NCBI GenBank assembly: GCA_029261355.1
Contig: JAJDBM010000054.1
Span: 1 to 64,000, forward strand
Length of the DNA stretch: 64,000 nt
DNA from: Nitrospirales bacterium
Lineage (GTDB): Bacteria > Nitrospirota > Nitrospiria > Nitrospirales > UBA8639
Direction of reading: 5' to 3'
Shown: piece by piece, positions 54,301-61,130 of the stretch
How the letters are laid out: each line of letters starts with the position of its first letter
Position numbering within the stretch: the first letter of the stretch is position 1
Translations under genes and position numbers: made by a program
The notes under the pieces: model-generated
Told to the model about the DNA's origin: nothing
Database searches by the model: none
Seen by the model: the letters and a program-made list of their open reading frames with translations, nothing else

Positions 54301-54408
54301 CTCTATCATGCTCCCTTTCTCGCAGGTGAGGAGGCACTTGTTGAAGTCGAAGTCACACGGATGCGTTTGGTCACCCTTCATACGCAACTGATGTCGGCAA
54401 TGCTTTAA
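51346..54408 (+). CDS. MalT-like ATPase regulator with C-terminal OmpR-type winged helix
   Basis: A 1020-residue STAND-type regulator. Near the N-terminus a P-loop A-A-P-G-A-G-K-T-T (Lys74), Walker B-like L-L-I-F-D-N-Y-H, and sensor segment M-V-T-S-R; then a winged-helix NTPase region and a long TPR-like helical array (about 380-850). The end (about 850-960) has L-G-S-F-Q-I, F-A-R-K-A-P-L-T-P-L-R-L-L-K-L-L and L-A-D-D-L-W-P-D-A-E-G-D, which is a Trans_reg_C/SARP-type winged helix rather than the LuxR helix-turn-helix of MalT. An eight-G run lies in codons near 54022-54029. Ligand unknown. Confidence 0.85.
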   Translation: MSAHSLHSQTFCQKTTSTTKSQKRLVQPIISLAKLTPPSLPRLVERPHLIEQIDQIRQRGTKVLWIQAAPGAGKTTLAASYLLTTKRRALWYQLNAGDADPATWFHYLTLGIEEAAPRFRKPMLALEPAYMADLPGFTRLFFEQLFSRLKSPGLLIFDNYHELPSDSPVQSLMIEAFRTVPPGVCCMVTSRQAPPPAFATLIADQSLVEFSASELSFDLSETRRLLALHHVNDASMSSDWAQQLHTHTQGWVAGVILLGTQRPSNPLTSSMSQAVSLKAGKTADHSVLIDYFVQEALTRLSPDVRMLLLKTAMFSSFSAQIAQRLTGLSQAGYELNKLARARYFVESRDGVFQYHPLFKQFLSQQAVLEFGHDSWRVLQSEAAELLVEDGWVEEGIRLFLESGQTRHVSRHLIEQAPSLMEQGRFQTLSHWIACLPAQECEREPYLLYWKGMSQVVHNPAESLQRFESVFSIFQTRGDVSGMLLAASGAIYAIDFTWTGFDRIDKWHSIIEALWDKNVASLSPDVQSSVIIAMMRSLFWRQPHRRILQSWLKRAEAFIQHYDRVSELTIIVHHILCCSRSFGSIQEAVQAITPVCKQLDQLALSLPTQVAWEISQTGISWVTGEFREAKIHFQRGSEYIHEVPVFRGPMIFNGLYAALHSQDFEHADTIVSNEYFTLQHMGLAFYAIGTFQQGWFHALRGNLKEAHDCAQESIVLAQQSKAQHFEAVAILGFATVLAAANRFEEVEKPLSEVESIADKIEHISLSYSCHVLRAYVLLKTRPFSDVIPVLTQAFNLGRQHDIFYTYESWLPSILAPLCAHAIEEDIEFDYVRQLIQAKKLTLDSTRAGTLNWPWPIRIQTLGSFQIITEAGPVTFARKAPLTPLRLLKLLISLGGGDISLTRLADDLWPDAEGDAAYRSILTNLARLRKLLGREDALRVRGGVLSINTCLCWVDSLAFEHMAKTALAASSVGNKIEARTLATRALSLYHAPFLAGEEALVEVEVTRMRLVTLHTQLMSAML
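54022..54029. repeat. Eight-base G run inside the MalT-like gene
   Basis: Codes for part of L-G-G-G-D in the DNA-binding region. Slippage would shift the frame and remove the end of the DNA-binding domain. Confidence 0.6.
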
Positions 54409-54451
54409 TGAGTTTGAATCTAACCATTGCTGAGTTTATGAGGTCGTGACA

Positions 54452-55351
54452 TTATGCCGGGAGGGATTTCAGTACTGTTTTTTCCAAGGCGTTCACGAGT
54501 GCTTCTTTGACAAATCCTTTTCTGAGTGTAAGGTACACCGTACGGTTGGGTTTTTTATCAGAAAAGGTTCTCAATAGTTTTTTCTCTTGCGGGTGGAGTT
54601 TTAGTGTTGAGAGGTAGGGGAGTAATGTATATCCGAAATTTTCTTGGACGAGTAATCTGAGGGACTCAAGGTTCCCAATTTTGAAATTTAAATGTCCAGG
54701 AAGTTTAGATACATCATGGCGCAAGTGACAGGTTTTAATAATTTCGTCACTGAGGCAATGTCCGTCTTCTAGTAACCAGAGATCCTTCAGCCTAATGTCG
54801 GAAGTGGAAACTGCGGTCTTCTTTAATAGTCTATTGTCTTTATTCGCAAATAACAGAAATTCTTCATCGTAGAGTTTTTCCTGCACAAATAGTTTGTCAT
54901 CTTCCTTTGTAGCTAGGATTGCCACATCAATTTCCTCCAGCTCTAATTGCTTGAGACAGGTACATGTTGTCAGCTCAGATATGGTGATCGCAATTTTGGG
55001 GTAGGTCGTATTAAACGACTTGAGAAAGAGTGGCACCAAATAGGGGGAAATCGTCGGAATGACCCCTACGCTGATGTTCCCAGCAAGACCAGTTTTGAGC
55101 GTCTGAATGATTTCAGGGATTTTCAATGTTTCGCTATAGGCCACCTTGGCTTGTTGAATAATACGTGCTCCAACTTTTGTTGGTCGGATTGGTGACTGCG
55201 ATCGATCAAAGATGATGACCCCTAGTTCTTCTTCTAATTTTTGAATCTGCATGCTGAGCGTTGGTTGAGTAACAAATCGTGATTTGGCTGCACCCCTGAA
55301 ACTTTGTTCTTTTGCTACCGCTAAAATGTATTCAATTTGCGTCAACGTCAT
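54452..55351 (-). CDS. oxyR: OxyR-type peroxide-sensing LysR regulator
   Basis: A 299-residue LysR-family regulator: N-terminal helix-turn-helix (A-K-E-Q-S-F-R-G-A-A-K, T-Q-P-T-L-S-M-Q-I) and a ligand domain carrying L-L-E-D-G-H-C-L-S-D-E-I-I-K-T-C. The two Cys fall exactly at residues 199 and 208, the redox pair of E. coli OxyR that forms a disulfide on contact with hydrogen peroxide. A perfect ATAG-N7-CTAT half-operator lies 16 bp upstream of the start (55367-55381), and the divergent genes include cytochrome c peroxidase, a natural target. Confidence 0.93.
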   Translation of the reverse strand: MTLTQIEYILAVAKEQSFRGAAKSRFVTQPTLSMQIQKLEEELGVIIFDRSQSPIRPTKVGARIIQQAKVAYSETLKIPEIIQTLKTGLAGNISVGVIPTISPYLVPLFLKSFNTTYPKIAITISELTTCTCLKQLELEEIDVAILATKEDDKLFVQEKLYDEEFLLFANKDNRLLKKTAVSTSDIRLKDLWLLEDGHCLSDEIIKTCHLRHDVSKLPGHLNFKIGNLESLRLLVQENFGYTLLPYLSTLKLHPQEKKLLRTFSDKKPNRTVYLTLRKGFVKEALVNALEKTVLKSLPA

Positions 55352-55366
55352 TGGCCTGCCTCATTG

Positions 55367-55381
55367 ATAGATAATAGCTAT
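55367..55381. promoter_or_regulatory. OxyR half-operator between oxyR and the peroxidase gene
   Basis: ATAGATAATAGCTAT matches the ATAG-N7-CTAT consensus and also the internal T and A of the OxyR motif. A second half at the usual spacing is poorly conserved. Confidence 0.7.
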
Positions 55382-55503
55382 CACTTGATCGAAAAATAGT
55401 ATTTTACTTATCGGGTAGCCTTTGCGATAACTCATCTATCACGTCAGGCGTGAGTAACAAATGCAACCGAACTATTACTAATCTAAAGAAAGGAGAAGCG
55501 AGC

Positions 55504-55641
55504 ATGACATCATTTACGGAATATCATACAGAAATTCGAGTAATTCGGTCATTGTTTATTGGACCGTTGCGCATTCATCTCAATTCGGTATTTCCTCAAT
55601 CGAGCACATATGACAGTAGTCATAAAGGAGGTTCAGCATGA
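55504..55641 (+). CDS. 45-residue upstream ORF coupled to cytochrome c peroxidase
   Basis: A short frame from ATG 55504, preceded by AAAGGAG at proper spacing, ending in TGA that overlaps the peroxidase ATG (ATGA, 55638-55641). The peptide (M-T-S-F-T-E-Y-H-T-E-I-R-V-I-R) has no signal or known motif and ends in a segment encoded by the next gene's ribosome binding site (K-G-G). It may be a translated leader that couples expression of the peroxidase, or a real small protein. Family unknown. Confidence 0.55.
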   Translation: MTSFTEYHTEIRVIRSLFIGPLRIHLNSVFPQSSTYDSSHKGGSA

Positions 55642-56717
55642 AAAGATCTTTTACCGTATCGACAGATCGAAATAATAGGAATCATTTGAGGTCAAGGTTT
55701 TGGATGACCGTGAGCGTTATCTTGCTTGTTAGTGCTCCATCTCTCTCGTGGGCCGCGCTTCCCGGAGAAGATGAGTGGGAAGCACCATTGGGATTAGATG
55801 GAGACCTTATTGTGATTCCTAAAGATAATCCCTTGACCAAGGAGAAGGTGGCATTAGGGAAGCTGCTCTTCTTTGACAAGCGTTTGTCCACCACAAATTC
55901 CATTGCATGTGCGAGTTGTCACATGCCCAGTTTAGCCTTTACCGACGGACAACCAGTCTCGACGGGGGTTCATCGTTTGCAAGGTGGGCGAAGCGCCCCT
56001 GCATCAATCAATCGACTGTTTAGTTCAGCTCAATTTTGGGACGGACGCGCAGCGACTCTGGAAGATCAATCAACTGGTCCATTTGTCAGTCCAGTAGAAC
56101 ATGGGTTTGCTAACCATGATGAGTTAGTCGCGAAATTGAAGACCATTCAGGGATACGAACCTCTCTTTCAGGACGTGTTTCAAGGCCCCATTACCAAAGA
56201 TCGCATTGGACAAGCCATTGCCAGCTTCCAACGAACGATTATTTCCGGAAACAGCCCCTATGATCGGTTTGACTATGGAGGAGAGGAGAAGGCCATTTCT
56301 CCCGAAGCCCAACGAGGGTTGAAATTATTCTTGAAAAAGGCTCGATGTACCCGATGTCATTCCGGGTTTAACTTTACCGACGAAAAGTTTCATAATTTGG
56401 GAATTGATTGGGATACGGAGCATGTTGATCTTGGTCGATTTACCGTCACCAAAAATGCTGAGGACATTGGAGCGTTTAAGACTCCCACGTTGCGTGAAAT
56501 ATCCAGGACAGCTCCTTACATGCATGATGGTCGATTTGCGACACTACGGCAGGTTGTGGACTTCTATGATGGCGGAGGAATTAAAAACCCTCGCCAAGAC
56601 AACACCATCATTCCACTTAAATTAACCGAGGAAGAAAAAGAGGATTTAATTGAATTCTTACAGTCGTTGAGTGGTGAGGGGTGGCAAATGGAAGTACCTA
56701 CTAAATTTCCGAATTAA
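55638..56717 (+). CDS. Di-heme cytochrome c peroxidase
   Basis: A 359-residue periplasmic enzyme with a signal sequence (cleavage near S-W-A-A) and two heme motifs: C-A-S-C-H at 91-95 and C-T-R-C-H at 237-241. It has the family's L-G-K-L-L-F-F-D-K-R-L-S, R-S-A-P-A-S-I-N-R, F-W-D-G-R-A-A-T-L-E-D-Q and the second-domain F-K-T-P-T-L-R-E-I-S-R-T-A-P-Y-M-H-D-G-R-F. The enzyme reduces hydrogen peroxide with electrons from a small c-type donor. Divergent from oxyR and probably under its control. Confidence 0.95.
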   Translation: MKRSFTVSTDRNNRNHLRSRFWMTVSVILLVSAPSLSWAALPGEDEWEAPLGLDGDLIVIPKDNPLTKEKVALGKLLFFDKRLSTTNSIACASCHMPSLAFTDGQPVSTGVHRLQGGRSAPASINRLFSSAQFWDGRAATLEDQSTGPFVSPVEHGFANHDELVAKLKTIQGYEPLFQDVFQGPITKDRIGQAIASFQRTIISGNSPYDRFDYGGEEKAISPEAQRGLKLFLKKARCTRCHSGFNFTDEKFHNLGIDWDTEHVDLGRFTVTKNAEDIGAFKTPTLREISRTAPYMHDGRFATLRQVVDFYDGGGIKNPRQDNTIIPLKLTEEEKEDLIEFLQSLSGEGWQMEVPTKFPN

Positions 56718-56739
56718 TCTACGATTAATCGAACGCTAC

Positions 56740-56769
56740 TCCTCTCGGTGGAATACATCGCCGAGGGGA
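56740..56769. terminator. Hairpin between the convergent peroxidase and PEP-CTERM-like genes
   Basis: CCTCTCGG (56741-56748) pairs with CCGAGGGG (56761-56768) with one G-T pair and one extra flanking pair. No T-run on either strand, so it is only a candidate bidirectional terminator. Confidence 0.4.
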
Positions 56770-56777
56770 AGTAGTGC

Positions 56778-57389
56778 CTACCAGTGAGTAGAAGGTTCGT
56801 GCTGATGCCATTGATACATCATAAGATGGCCAGTCGCCAATAACAGTATGGTGGAGGGTTCGGGTATAACCGGACCAGAGCCTGTAGGTTTGACCGAAAT
56901 AGAAGCCGGAGTTCCGAAGAGTCCGGCTTGGTTTCCCTGTCTATCAACCGGACCACCGAGAATACCTAATGAACTCCCGCCTACGCGATTGCCAGTAAAT
57001 GTTAGTGTGGCCAGGGAGAAGTTCTCTGGTTGCAAGGGGAAAAGTTCATCTTCAGAAAGACGAGAGTCTATGAATATTTGTAATTTACTCTGAAAGAATC
57101 CAAAGGAGATAAGAGTTTCCGAGTCATCCAATGGATTACCAAAGGAAGGGCCAAACGTGACAGCATTAAACTGCAAGATACTTCTATCGAAGGTTATTTC
57201 TACACCAAATGCAAAAAATGGGGGAGGGGTTGAAGCCACTAGCCCATCAATGTTGATAGCAATATCAATGGTGTCTCCAAGTACGATGGTTGATTCTGTT
57301 GGTTGAAGAGAGAGCGAAAGTCCCCAAGCTGGGCCAACTGGCAAGCCAAGCAACACGCAGATAGTGAGCAGCGTATAGAGTCGACTCAT
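56778..57389 (-). CDS. Secreted protein with cohesin-like domain and degenerate PEP-CTERM end
   Basis: A 203-residue exported protein. After the signal peptide (ending A-W-G) comes a cohesin/lectin-like beta domain (V-L-G-D-T-I-D-I-A-I-N-I, F-G-V-E-I-T-F-D, F-S-L-A-T-L-T-F-T-G). Near the end V-I-P-E-P-S-T-I-L-L-L-A-T-G is the PEP-CTERM signal for exosortase sorting, but the following sequence is M-M-Y-Q-W-H-Q-H and lacks the usual hydrophobic run with Arg cluster. It is probably a surface protein whose sorting signal is decayed or unusual. Exosortase is not in the window. Confidence 0.78.
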   Translation of the reverse strand: MSRLYTLLTICVLLGLPVGPAWGLSLSLQPTESTIVLGDTIDIAINIDGLVASTPPPFFAFGVEITFDRSILQFNAVTFGPSFGNPLDDSETLISFGFFQSKLQIFIDSRLSEDELFPLQPENFSLATLTFTGNRVGGSSLGILGGPVDRQGNQAGLFGTPASISVKPTGSGPVIPEPSTILLLATGHLMMYQWHQHEPSTHW

Positions 57390-57806
57390 CAGTTACCTCC
57401 CTCATGGTTATGCAAGATTGACTGGCGGAACTAGGCGCGTTGATCCTGATCGTGATTGCCCTATTCTCTTGGATACATCAAATGTCAAGGTTCCCATACA
57501 AAGTAATTGCACTGAGCAAATGAATGAAGTGATCTTATTTTAGTTGGTCCTGATCTTTATTCATGACAGAAATCAGTCGGCGAATGCTGTGAAGAATTTG
57601 ATGGTACATTAACCTTAATCTTGCGATTGAGTAGTGCCCAAAAGAGATTTTTGCCTTTGGGACGAAACACTTTCGCATCTCTGCTCCACTACCACTATTT
57701 GGATCGTTAACTTGGGGTATATAGTATGTAGTAGATATATCTCGTTACTACTAGGTGATTTTTTGAATGGGCACTGTATTCGCCTCCATTCAAGTTCCGC
57801 TCCCAA

Positions 57807-57840
57807 AGGTACTTGACATTTAAAGTGAATCTGCAAGGAT
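57807..57840 (+). repeat. Dispersed 34-bp repeat, copy B
   Basis: Begins AGGTACTTGACATTTAAAGT and ends GAATCTGCAAGGAT; 28 of 34 bases match the copy at 15661-15694 without gaps. Confidence 0.55.
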
Positions 57841-57844
57841 CCCA

Positions 57845-57868
57845 CTTCACTTAGAAGAATAAGTGAAG
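57845..57868. repeat. Hairpin CTTCACTTA / TAAGTGAAG
   Basis: Perfect 9-bp stem (57845-57853, 57860-57868) with a 6-base loop, adjacent to repeat copy B and about 90 bp before the HEPN-like gene. No T-run. Confidence 0.5.
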
Positions 57869-57958
57869 GATGTATTGGAAGAATATGCGCTCGGGAGAAA
57901 ATTATTAAATTAACATCTTTAATCAATCAATTAACAATTTGGGCGTAGTGGGGTGGCA

Positions 57959-59017
57959 ATGGATCTGAAGGTAGAGGTCTACCAGTTCCTTTCAAGGTCA
58001 AATATCTCAAAGTTCACCTGTGGAAATTGGACAACGTATCCGGTTCAACGACCCGACATCGGTATTACCATTGATTTTCAAGTCTGCGACAAGCCCTTCG
58101 AAATAAATTTTAGCCACATAATTGCTAAAAACCCTTCCCAAGGTCCACACGAGTACATTGATCCCTTCCTAGATAAGTACATGTCTAAACGATGGCCAAA
58201 ATGTATTAAAGGCACTGCGACTGTAAGCAGTTCAGCCTCTGATTTGAAAGAAACAGATATGTTGAAGAATATTCTGCTTTTTCTGAGAAAATTCCTATGG
58301 GAGAGGAACTCCGGACCTGAGTTTCGTGAATTCATAAACCAAACCTGTGATCAAACAGCGACTACGCTAGGTTACAGGCGTGAATATTTTAGTAGCCAGA
58401 TGTTTGATGCGGTCGGCAATCGGAGGCCTAGTAACATAATAAACTTTATTCCTACTGATATTGGTGAGTATGTTGGTCCAGGCATTGCTCATCTACCCGA
58501 TATTCGGCCATTTGAAAACGTAAATGAATTAGTGTGGAGCTGGATTATCCCTTTTCAAGATAGAAGCAATGTAGGCGATGACCTTCAGAAGATAGAAGGG
58601 GAAATTAGAAAGACGAAGTTACATTTTAATTCTTACAGAGAGCTAGAAGACGCGAGGCGATACTTAGATTCTGGAGAAATAAGAACCTGTGTTAGATGTG
58701 CTGCAAATTCAGTCGATGCAATACTTAGATACTATTGTAATGCTTGGAGAATAAAATTTCCTGCTAATAGCTTTCCCTTCGACGAAAAAATTGAAGAAAT
58801 TCTTGATATGGCAAAAAAGCCTTCATATAAAAAAGTAGCTAGTGAAAACCTTGAAAAGTTGCTCTTTTTGTACCGTTCAAGAAACTCATCGCATGAAGGC
58901 GACTGTTCTTATAAAGACAGATCAGGAACATTGATTGAAGTAACATATAAGTCGCAAGCAGAAGATTTTGTTCGTGCCGCGGAGGACTTTACATTATGGA
59001 TCGACTCAATGGTCTAA
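57959..59017 (+). CDS. Hypothetical protein with HEPN-like C-terminal region
   Basis: A 352-residue cytosolic protein, AT-rich compared with its neighbours, which hints at transfer. The C-terminal ~130 residues are helical: A-R-R-Y-L-D-S-G-E-I-R-T-C-V-R-C-A-A-N-S-V-D-A, a typical first HEPN helix, and Y-R-S-R-N-S-S-H-E, an R-x5-H motif as in HEPN ribonucleases. The N-terminal part has beta strands and no recognised motif. HEPN proteins often act in toxin or defence systems. The ATG at 57959 follows GGGGTGG. No partner gene for a toxin-antitoxin pair is adjacent. Confidence 0.6.
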   Translation: MDLKVEVYQFLSRSNISKFTCGNWTTYPVQRPDIGITIDFQVCDKPFEINFSHIIAKNPSQGPHEYIDPFLDKYMSKRWPKCIKGTATVSSSASDLKETDMLKNILLFLRKFLWERNSGPEFREFINQTCDQTATTLGYRREYFSSQMFDAVGNRRPSNIINFIPTDIGEYVGPGIAHLPDIRPFENVNELVWSWIIPFQDRSNVGDDLQKIEGEIRKTKLHFNSYRELEDARRYLDSGEIRTCVRCAANSVDAILRYYCNAWRIKFPANSFPFDEKIEEILDMAKKPSYKKVASENLEKLLFLYRSRNSSHEGDCSYKDRSGTLIEVTYKSQAEDFVRAAEDFTLWIDSMV

Positions 59018-59110
59018 GCAACAGAGAGGAAGTCAAGGAGTTTCCAGATGCAAAGTTTTGTAGTGAACGATGCTGTAGAATGAGTTTTTCATTGTATGAA
59101 TATGTTTCTC

Positions 59111-60424
59111 TTATAACGGAAAGCAGCGGGCAAAGGCTTTGAGGAATTTAATGGGACCTTTGATGCGAATTTTCCTTGTGAGTAATGCCCAGAAGAGACT
59201 TTTTCCTTTTGCAAGAAACCCCAGCCAAGTTTGGCTATCAGCTGTGAGCTGAAAGTCAGGTCTTCCCACGAGACCTTTGCTAACTCGTACTGTTTTGTTT
59301 TGAAAGATTACCGTTGCTTTACTGGTTTCTTTGCCTGTGAATGTAAAGTGGTAGGTGGCGGTGAGGCCTTCAGCTTGGTTTCGTTGAAAGATGAGAGGTA
59401 AGCCATCGAGGAAGCCTTGGATCGATCTTGGGCATAAGCTATTGCCAACCTGTTTTATTTGCTTGTGTGAAAACCGTTTGGCCACATGAGATTCTGCATC
59501 TGATCCTGGGACGACAAAAATCGTTTCTTCTTTCCTTTGAAGTGGTTTTACAATTTCGGAGACGAATCCTTTTCGATCTTCTTTGAATGGACTGATTACG
59601 TCTTCGCCGGCTGGACAGACGGCTATGCAGTAAGCAGCTTTGTAATTGGCGCCAAAGGAGAGGCTCTGCCACATGGATGCGGATTCCGAATCATTTACTT
59701 TTTTTCGATATTGTTTGGCGGTTTTACTTTCAGCGACTTGTTCAACCCAATCTGTGAAGCCTCCCATAAATTCTCGATAGTTGTGGGTGTAGCATGCGGA
59801 GAAGTCAAAGTACCCGTCTTGTCCAATAGCGCCAACTGGGCAAGCTGTGACACAGAGTTTACATTCCAGACAAGGATTGTAGTCGATAGGTTTGTCGGTG
59901 GCGGTCACTTCTGTATCTATGAGAATAGTTCCCAGTAATATGAAGTTCCCAAACTTTGGATGAATCACATTGCGGTGAATGCCCATTTGGCCAAGTCCCG
60001 CGGCGACAGCAACAATCTTATGCGAAACTGTCCAGATTTTCCCTGGAAACTTTTCCATTTCCATTGGAAACCCCATAGCCGGATTCAGGGCACGCCCGCC
60101 ATTGGCCTCGAGTTCTTTGACGATGTCGCGGGCTATTTCGTTTACTTGATCCCCAGTATGATGAAATTCAAGGTTCGCCACAGACCGCGCTGGGCTGCGA
60201 ATGGGTTCACGATTCATTCGAACGACAAAGCTGATCAATGTTTTGGTTCGGGGAAAGGCCTTGAGAATATCTGATCGGTCTTTATCGAGTTCTGGACGAT
60301 CAATTTCTACGAATCCCACATCATCTGCTCCGGAGTTGAGGCATACTGTTTTCAACCATTCCTGATCTAAGGCCACGGTGGAGGTTTTAGTCTTTAGTAT
60401 TGGTAGCTCGGTAAGTGGTGACAT
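59111..60424 (-). CDS. Ferredoxin-domain oxidoreductase fused to an SCP2-type domain
   Basis: A 437-residue protein. The first ~310 residues look like reductive dehalogenase/QueG-type iron-sulfur proteins, with C-L-E-C-K-L-C-V-T-A-C-P-V-G-A-I (4Fe-4S) and later C-I-A-V-C-P-A-G-E-D with an upstream A-C-Y. The last ~110 residues (T-Y-H-F-T-F-T-G-K, K-T-V-R-V-S-K-G, A-D-S-Q-T-W-L-G-F-L-A-K) match an SCP2 sterol-transfer fold. No twin-arginine signal, so cytosolic. Start at 60424 after GGAGA. Controlled by the upstream MarR via a GTGTA-N2-TACAC site. Substrate unknown, presumably a bound hydrophobic molecule. Confidence 0.85.
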   Translation of the reverse strand: MSPLTELPILKTKTSTVALDQEWLKTVCLNSGADDVGFVEIDRPELDKDRSDILKAFPRTKTLISFVVRMNREPIRSPARSVANLEFHHTGDQVNEIARDIVKELEANGGRALNPAMGFPMEMEKFPGKIWTVSHKIVAVAAGLGQMGIHRNVIHPKFGNFILLGTILIDTEVTATDKPIDYNPCLECKLCVTACPVGAIGQDGYFDFSACYTHNYREFMGGFTDWVEQVAESKTAKQYRKKVNDSESASMWQSLSFGANYKAAYCIAVCPAGEDVISPFKEDRKGFVSEIVKPLQRKEETIFVVPGSDAESHVAKRFSHKQIKQVGNSLCPRSIQGFLDGLPLIFQRNQAEGLTATYHFTFTGKETSKATVIFQNKTVRVSKGLVGRPDFQLTADSQTWLGFLAKGKSLFWALLTRKIRIKGPIKFLKAFARCFPL

Positions 60425-60446
60425 GGAAATCTCCTGCTTAAATAAG

Positions 60447-60458
60447 GTGTAGATACAC
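60447..60458. promoter_or_regulatory. MarR operator before the ferredoxin/SCP2 gene
   Basis: GTGTAGATACAC is a 12-bp inverted repeat (GTGTA-N2-TACAC) 22 bp upstream of the start at 60424. A related site lies at 60946-60957. Confidence 0.65.
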
Positions 60459-60476
60459 ATATAAAATTAAAAAAAA

Positions 60477-60938
60477 CTAGCTACCTTCGATCACTTCAAT
60501 TGTGGCAGACAAGTCTTTCAGTAAACGGTCAACGCGTGTTTGTCCTAATGCTTTGGTGACCTGTTGTTGGACCTGTTTCCAAAGTGGGAGGGCTTTGCTC
60601 AAGATATCTTGCCCTGCGATGGTAAGGGTTACCTCTCGTTCACGACGATCCTCGCTCCCAGGAGTGGTTCGAAGGAATCCTTGATTTTCTAGTGGTTTGA
60701 GATTTCTAGTTAATGTAGTTCGATCCATGACTAAGGATTTAGCCAAACGGTTGATCGTGGCCACTCCATGTAACCGTGTCGCGACGAGTAGTGAAAATTG
60801 TGTTGCGCGAAGGCCTGTGGGTCGTAAGGCTTCTTCATATAATTGGGTGATGGCTCTGGCTGACTTACGAAGGTTAAAGCAGACACAGCCCTGGGCTGGT
60901 TCTAAATATTGCTTTCTCTCTTGGGTTGAAGTCTTCAT
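60477..60938 (-). CDS. MarR-family transcriptional regulator
   Basis: A 153-residue winged-helix regulator: N-L-R-K-S-A-R-A-I-T-Q-L-Y near residue 22, recognition helix L-A-K-S-L-V-M-D-R-T-T-L-T-R-N-L-K-P-L-E and wing G-S-E-D-R-R-E-R-E-V-T-L-T, all standard for MarR. It probably represses itself and the ferredoxin/SCP2 gene 52 bp downstream; similar palindromes precede both genes. A Cys pair near the N terminus (G-C-V-C-F) might sense oxidants or electrophiles. Confidence 0.9.
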   Translation of the reverse strand: MKTSTQERKQYLEPAQGCVCFNLRKSARAITQLYEEALRPTGLRATQFSLLVATRLHGVATINRLAKSLVMDRTTLTRNLKPLENQGFLRTTPGSEDRREREVTLTIAGQDILSKALPLWKQVQQQVTKALGQTRVDRLLKDLSATIEVIEGS

Positions 60939-60945
60939 ATAATAA

Positions 60946-60957
60946 GAGTATATACAC
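60946..60957. promoter_or_regulatory. MarR operator before marR
   Basis: GAGTATATACAC resembles GTGTA-N2-TACAC with one mismatch and lies 8 bp before the marR start, so binding would block initiation. Confidence 0.6.
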
Positions 60958-60975
60958 CTATTGTTGCTTAGTCAA

Positions 60976-61082
60976 CTAGGACGCCTGTAATTTTAGTTTT
61001 AGAGAGGTGCAGCCTTTAAAACGTAGGCTTACATCATTGGTGTGGAAATACTTGGCTGTACCGCGTCCTAGGACGCCTGTAA
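60976..61082. repeat. 15-bp direct repeat 92 bp apart, one copy in a 14-bp palindrome
   Basis: CTAGGACGCCTGTAA occurs at 60976-60990 and again at 61068-61082. The second copy is part of the perfect palindrome GCGTCCTAGGACGC (61063-61076). It lies between marR and the DUF4139 gene. Confidence 0.6.
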
Positions 61083-61130
61083 CAGAAATTCCAATCCCTC
61101 ACGGAAGGAAGTCAAAGTGAAGAGTAGTCA

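Larger units (their letters stand above)
57390..57958. other. 569-bp gap with a dispersed repeat and a hairpin
   Basis: Frames on both strands around 57615-57926 are short and lack ribosome binding sites. The gap contains copy B of the 34-bp repeat at 57807-57840 and a 9-bp-stem hairpin at 57845-57868, both upstream of the HEPN-like gene. Confidence 0.5.

Noticed and set aside
57615-57926. Minus-strand frame of 103 codons overlapping repeat copy B
   Set aside because: No start signal. Its resemblance to the frame opposite repeat copy A is explained by the DNA repeat itself.
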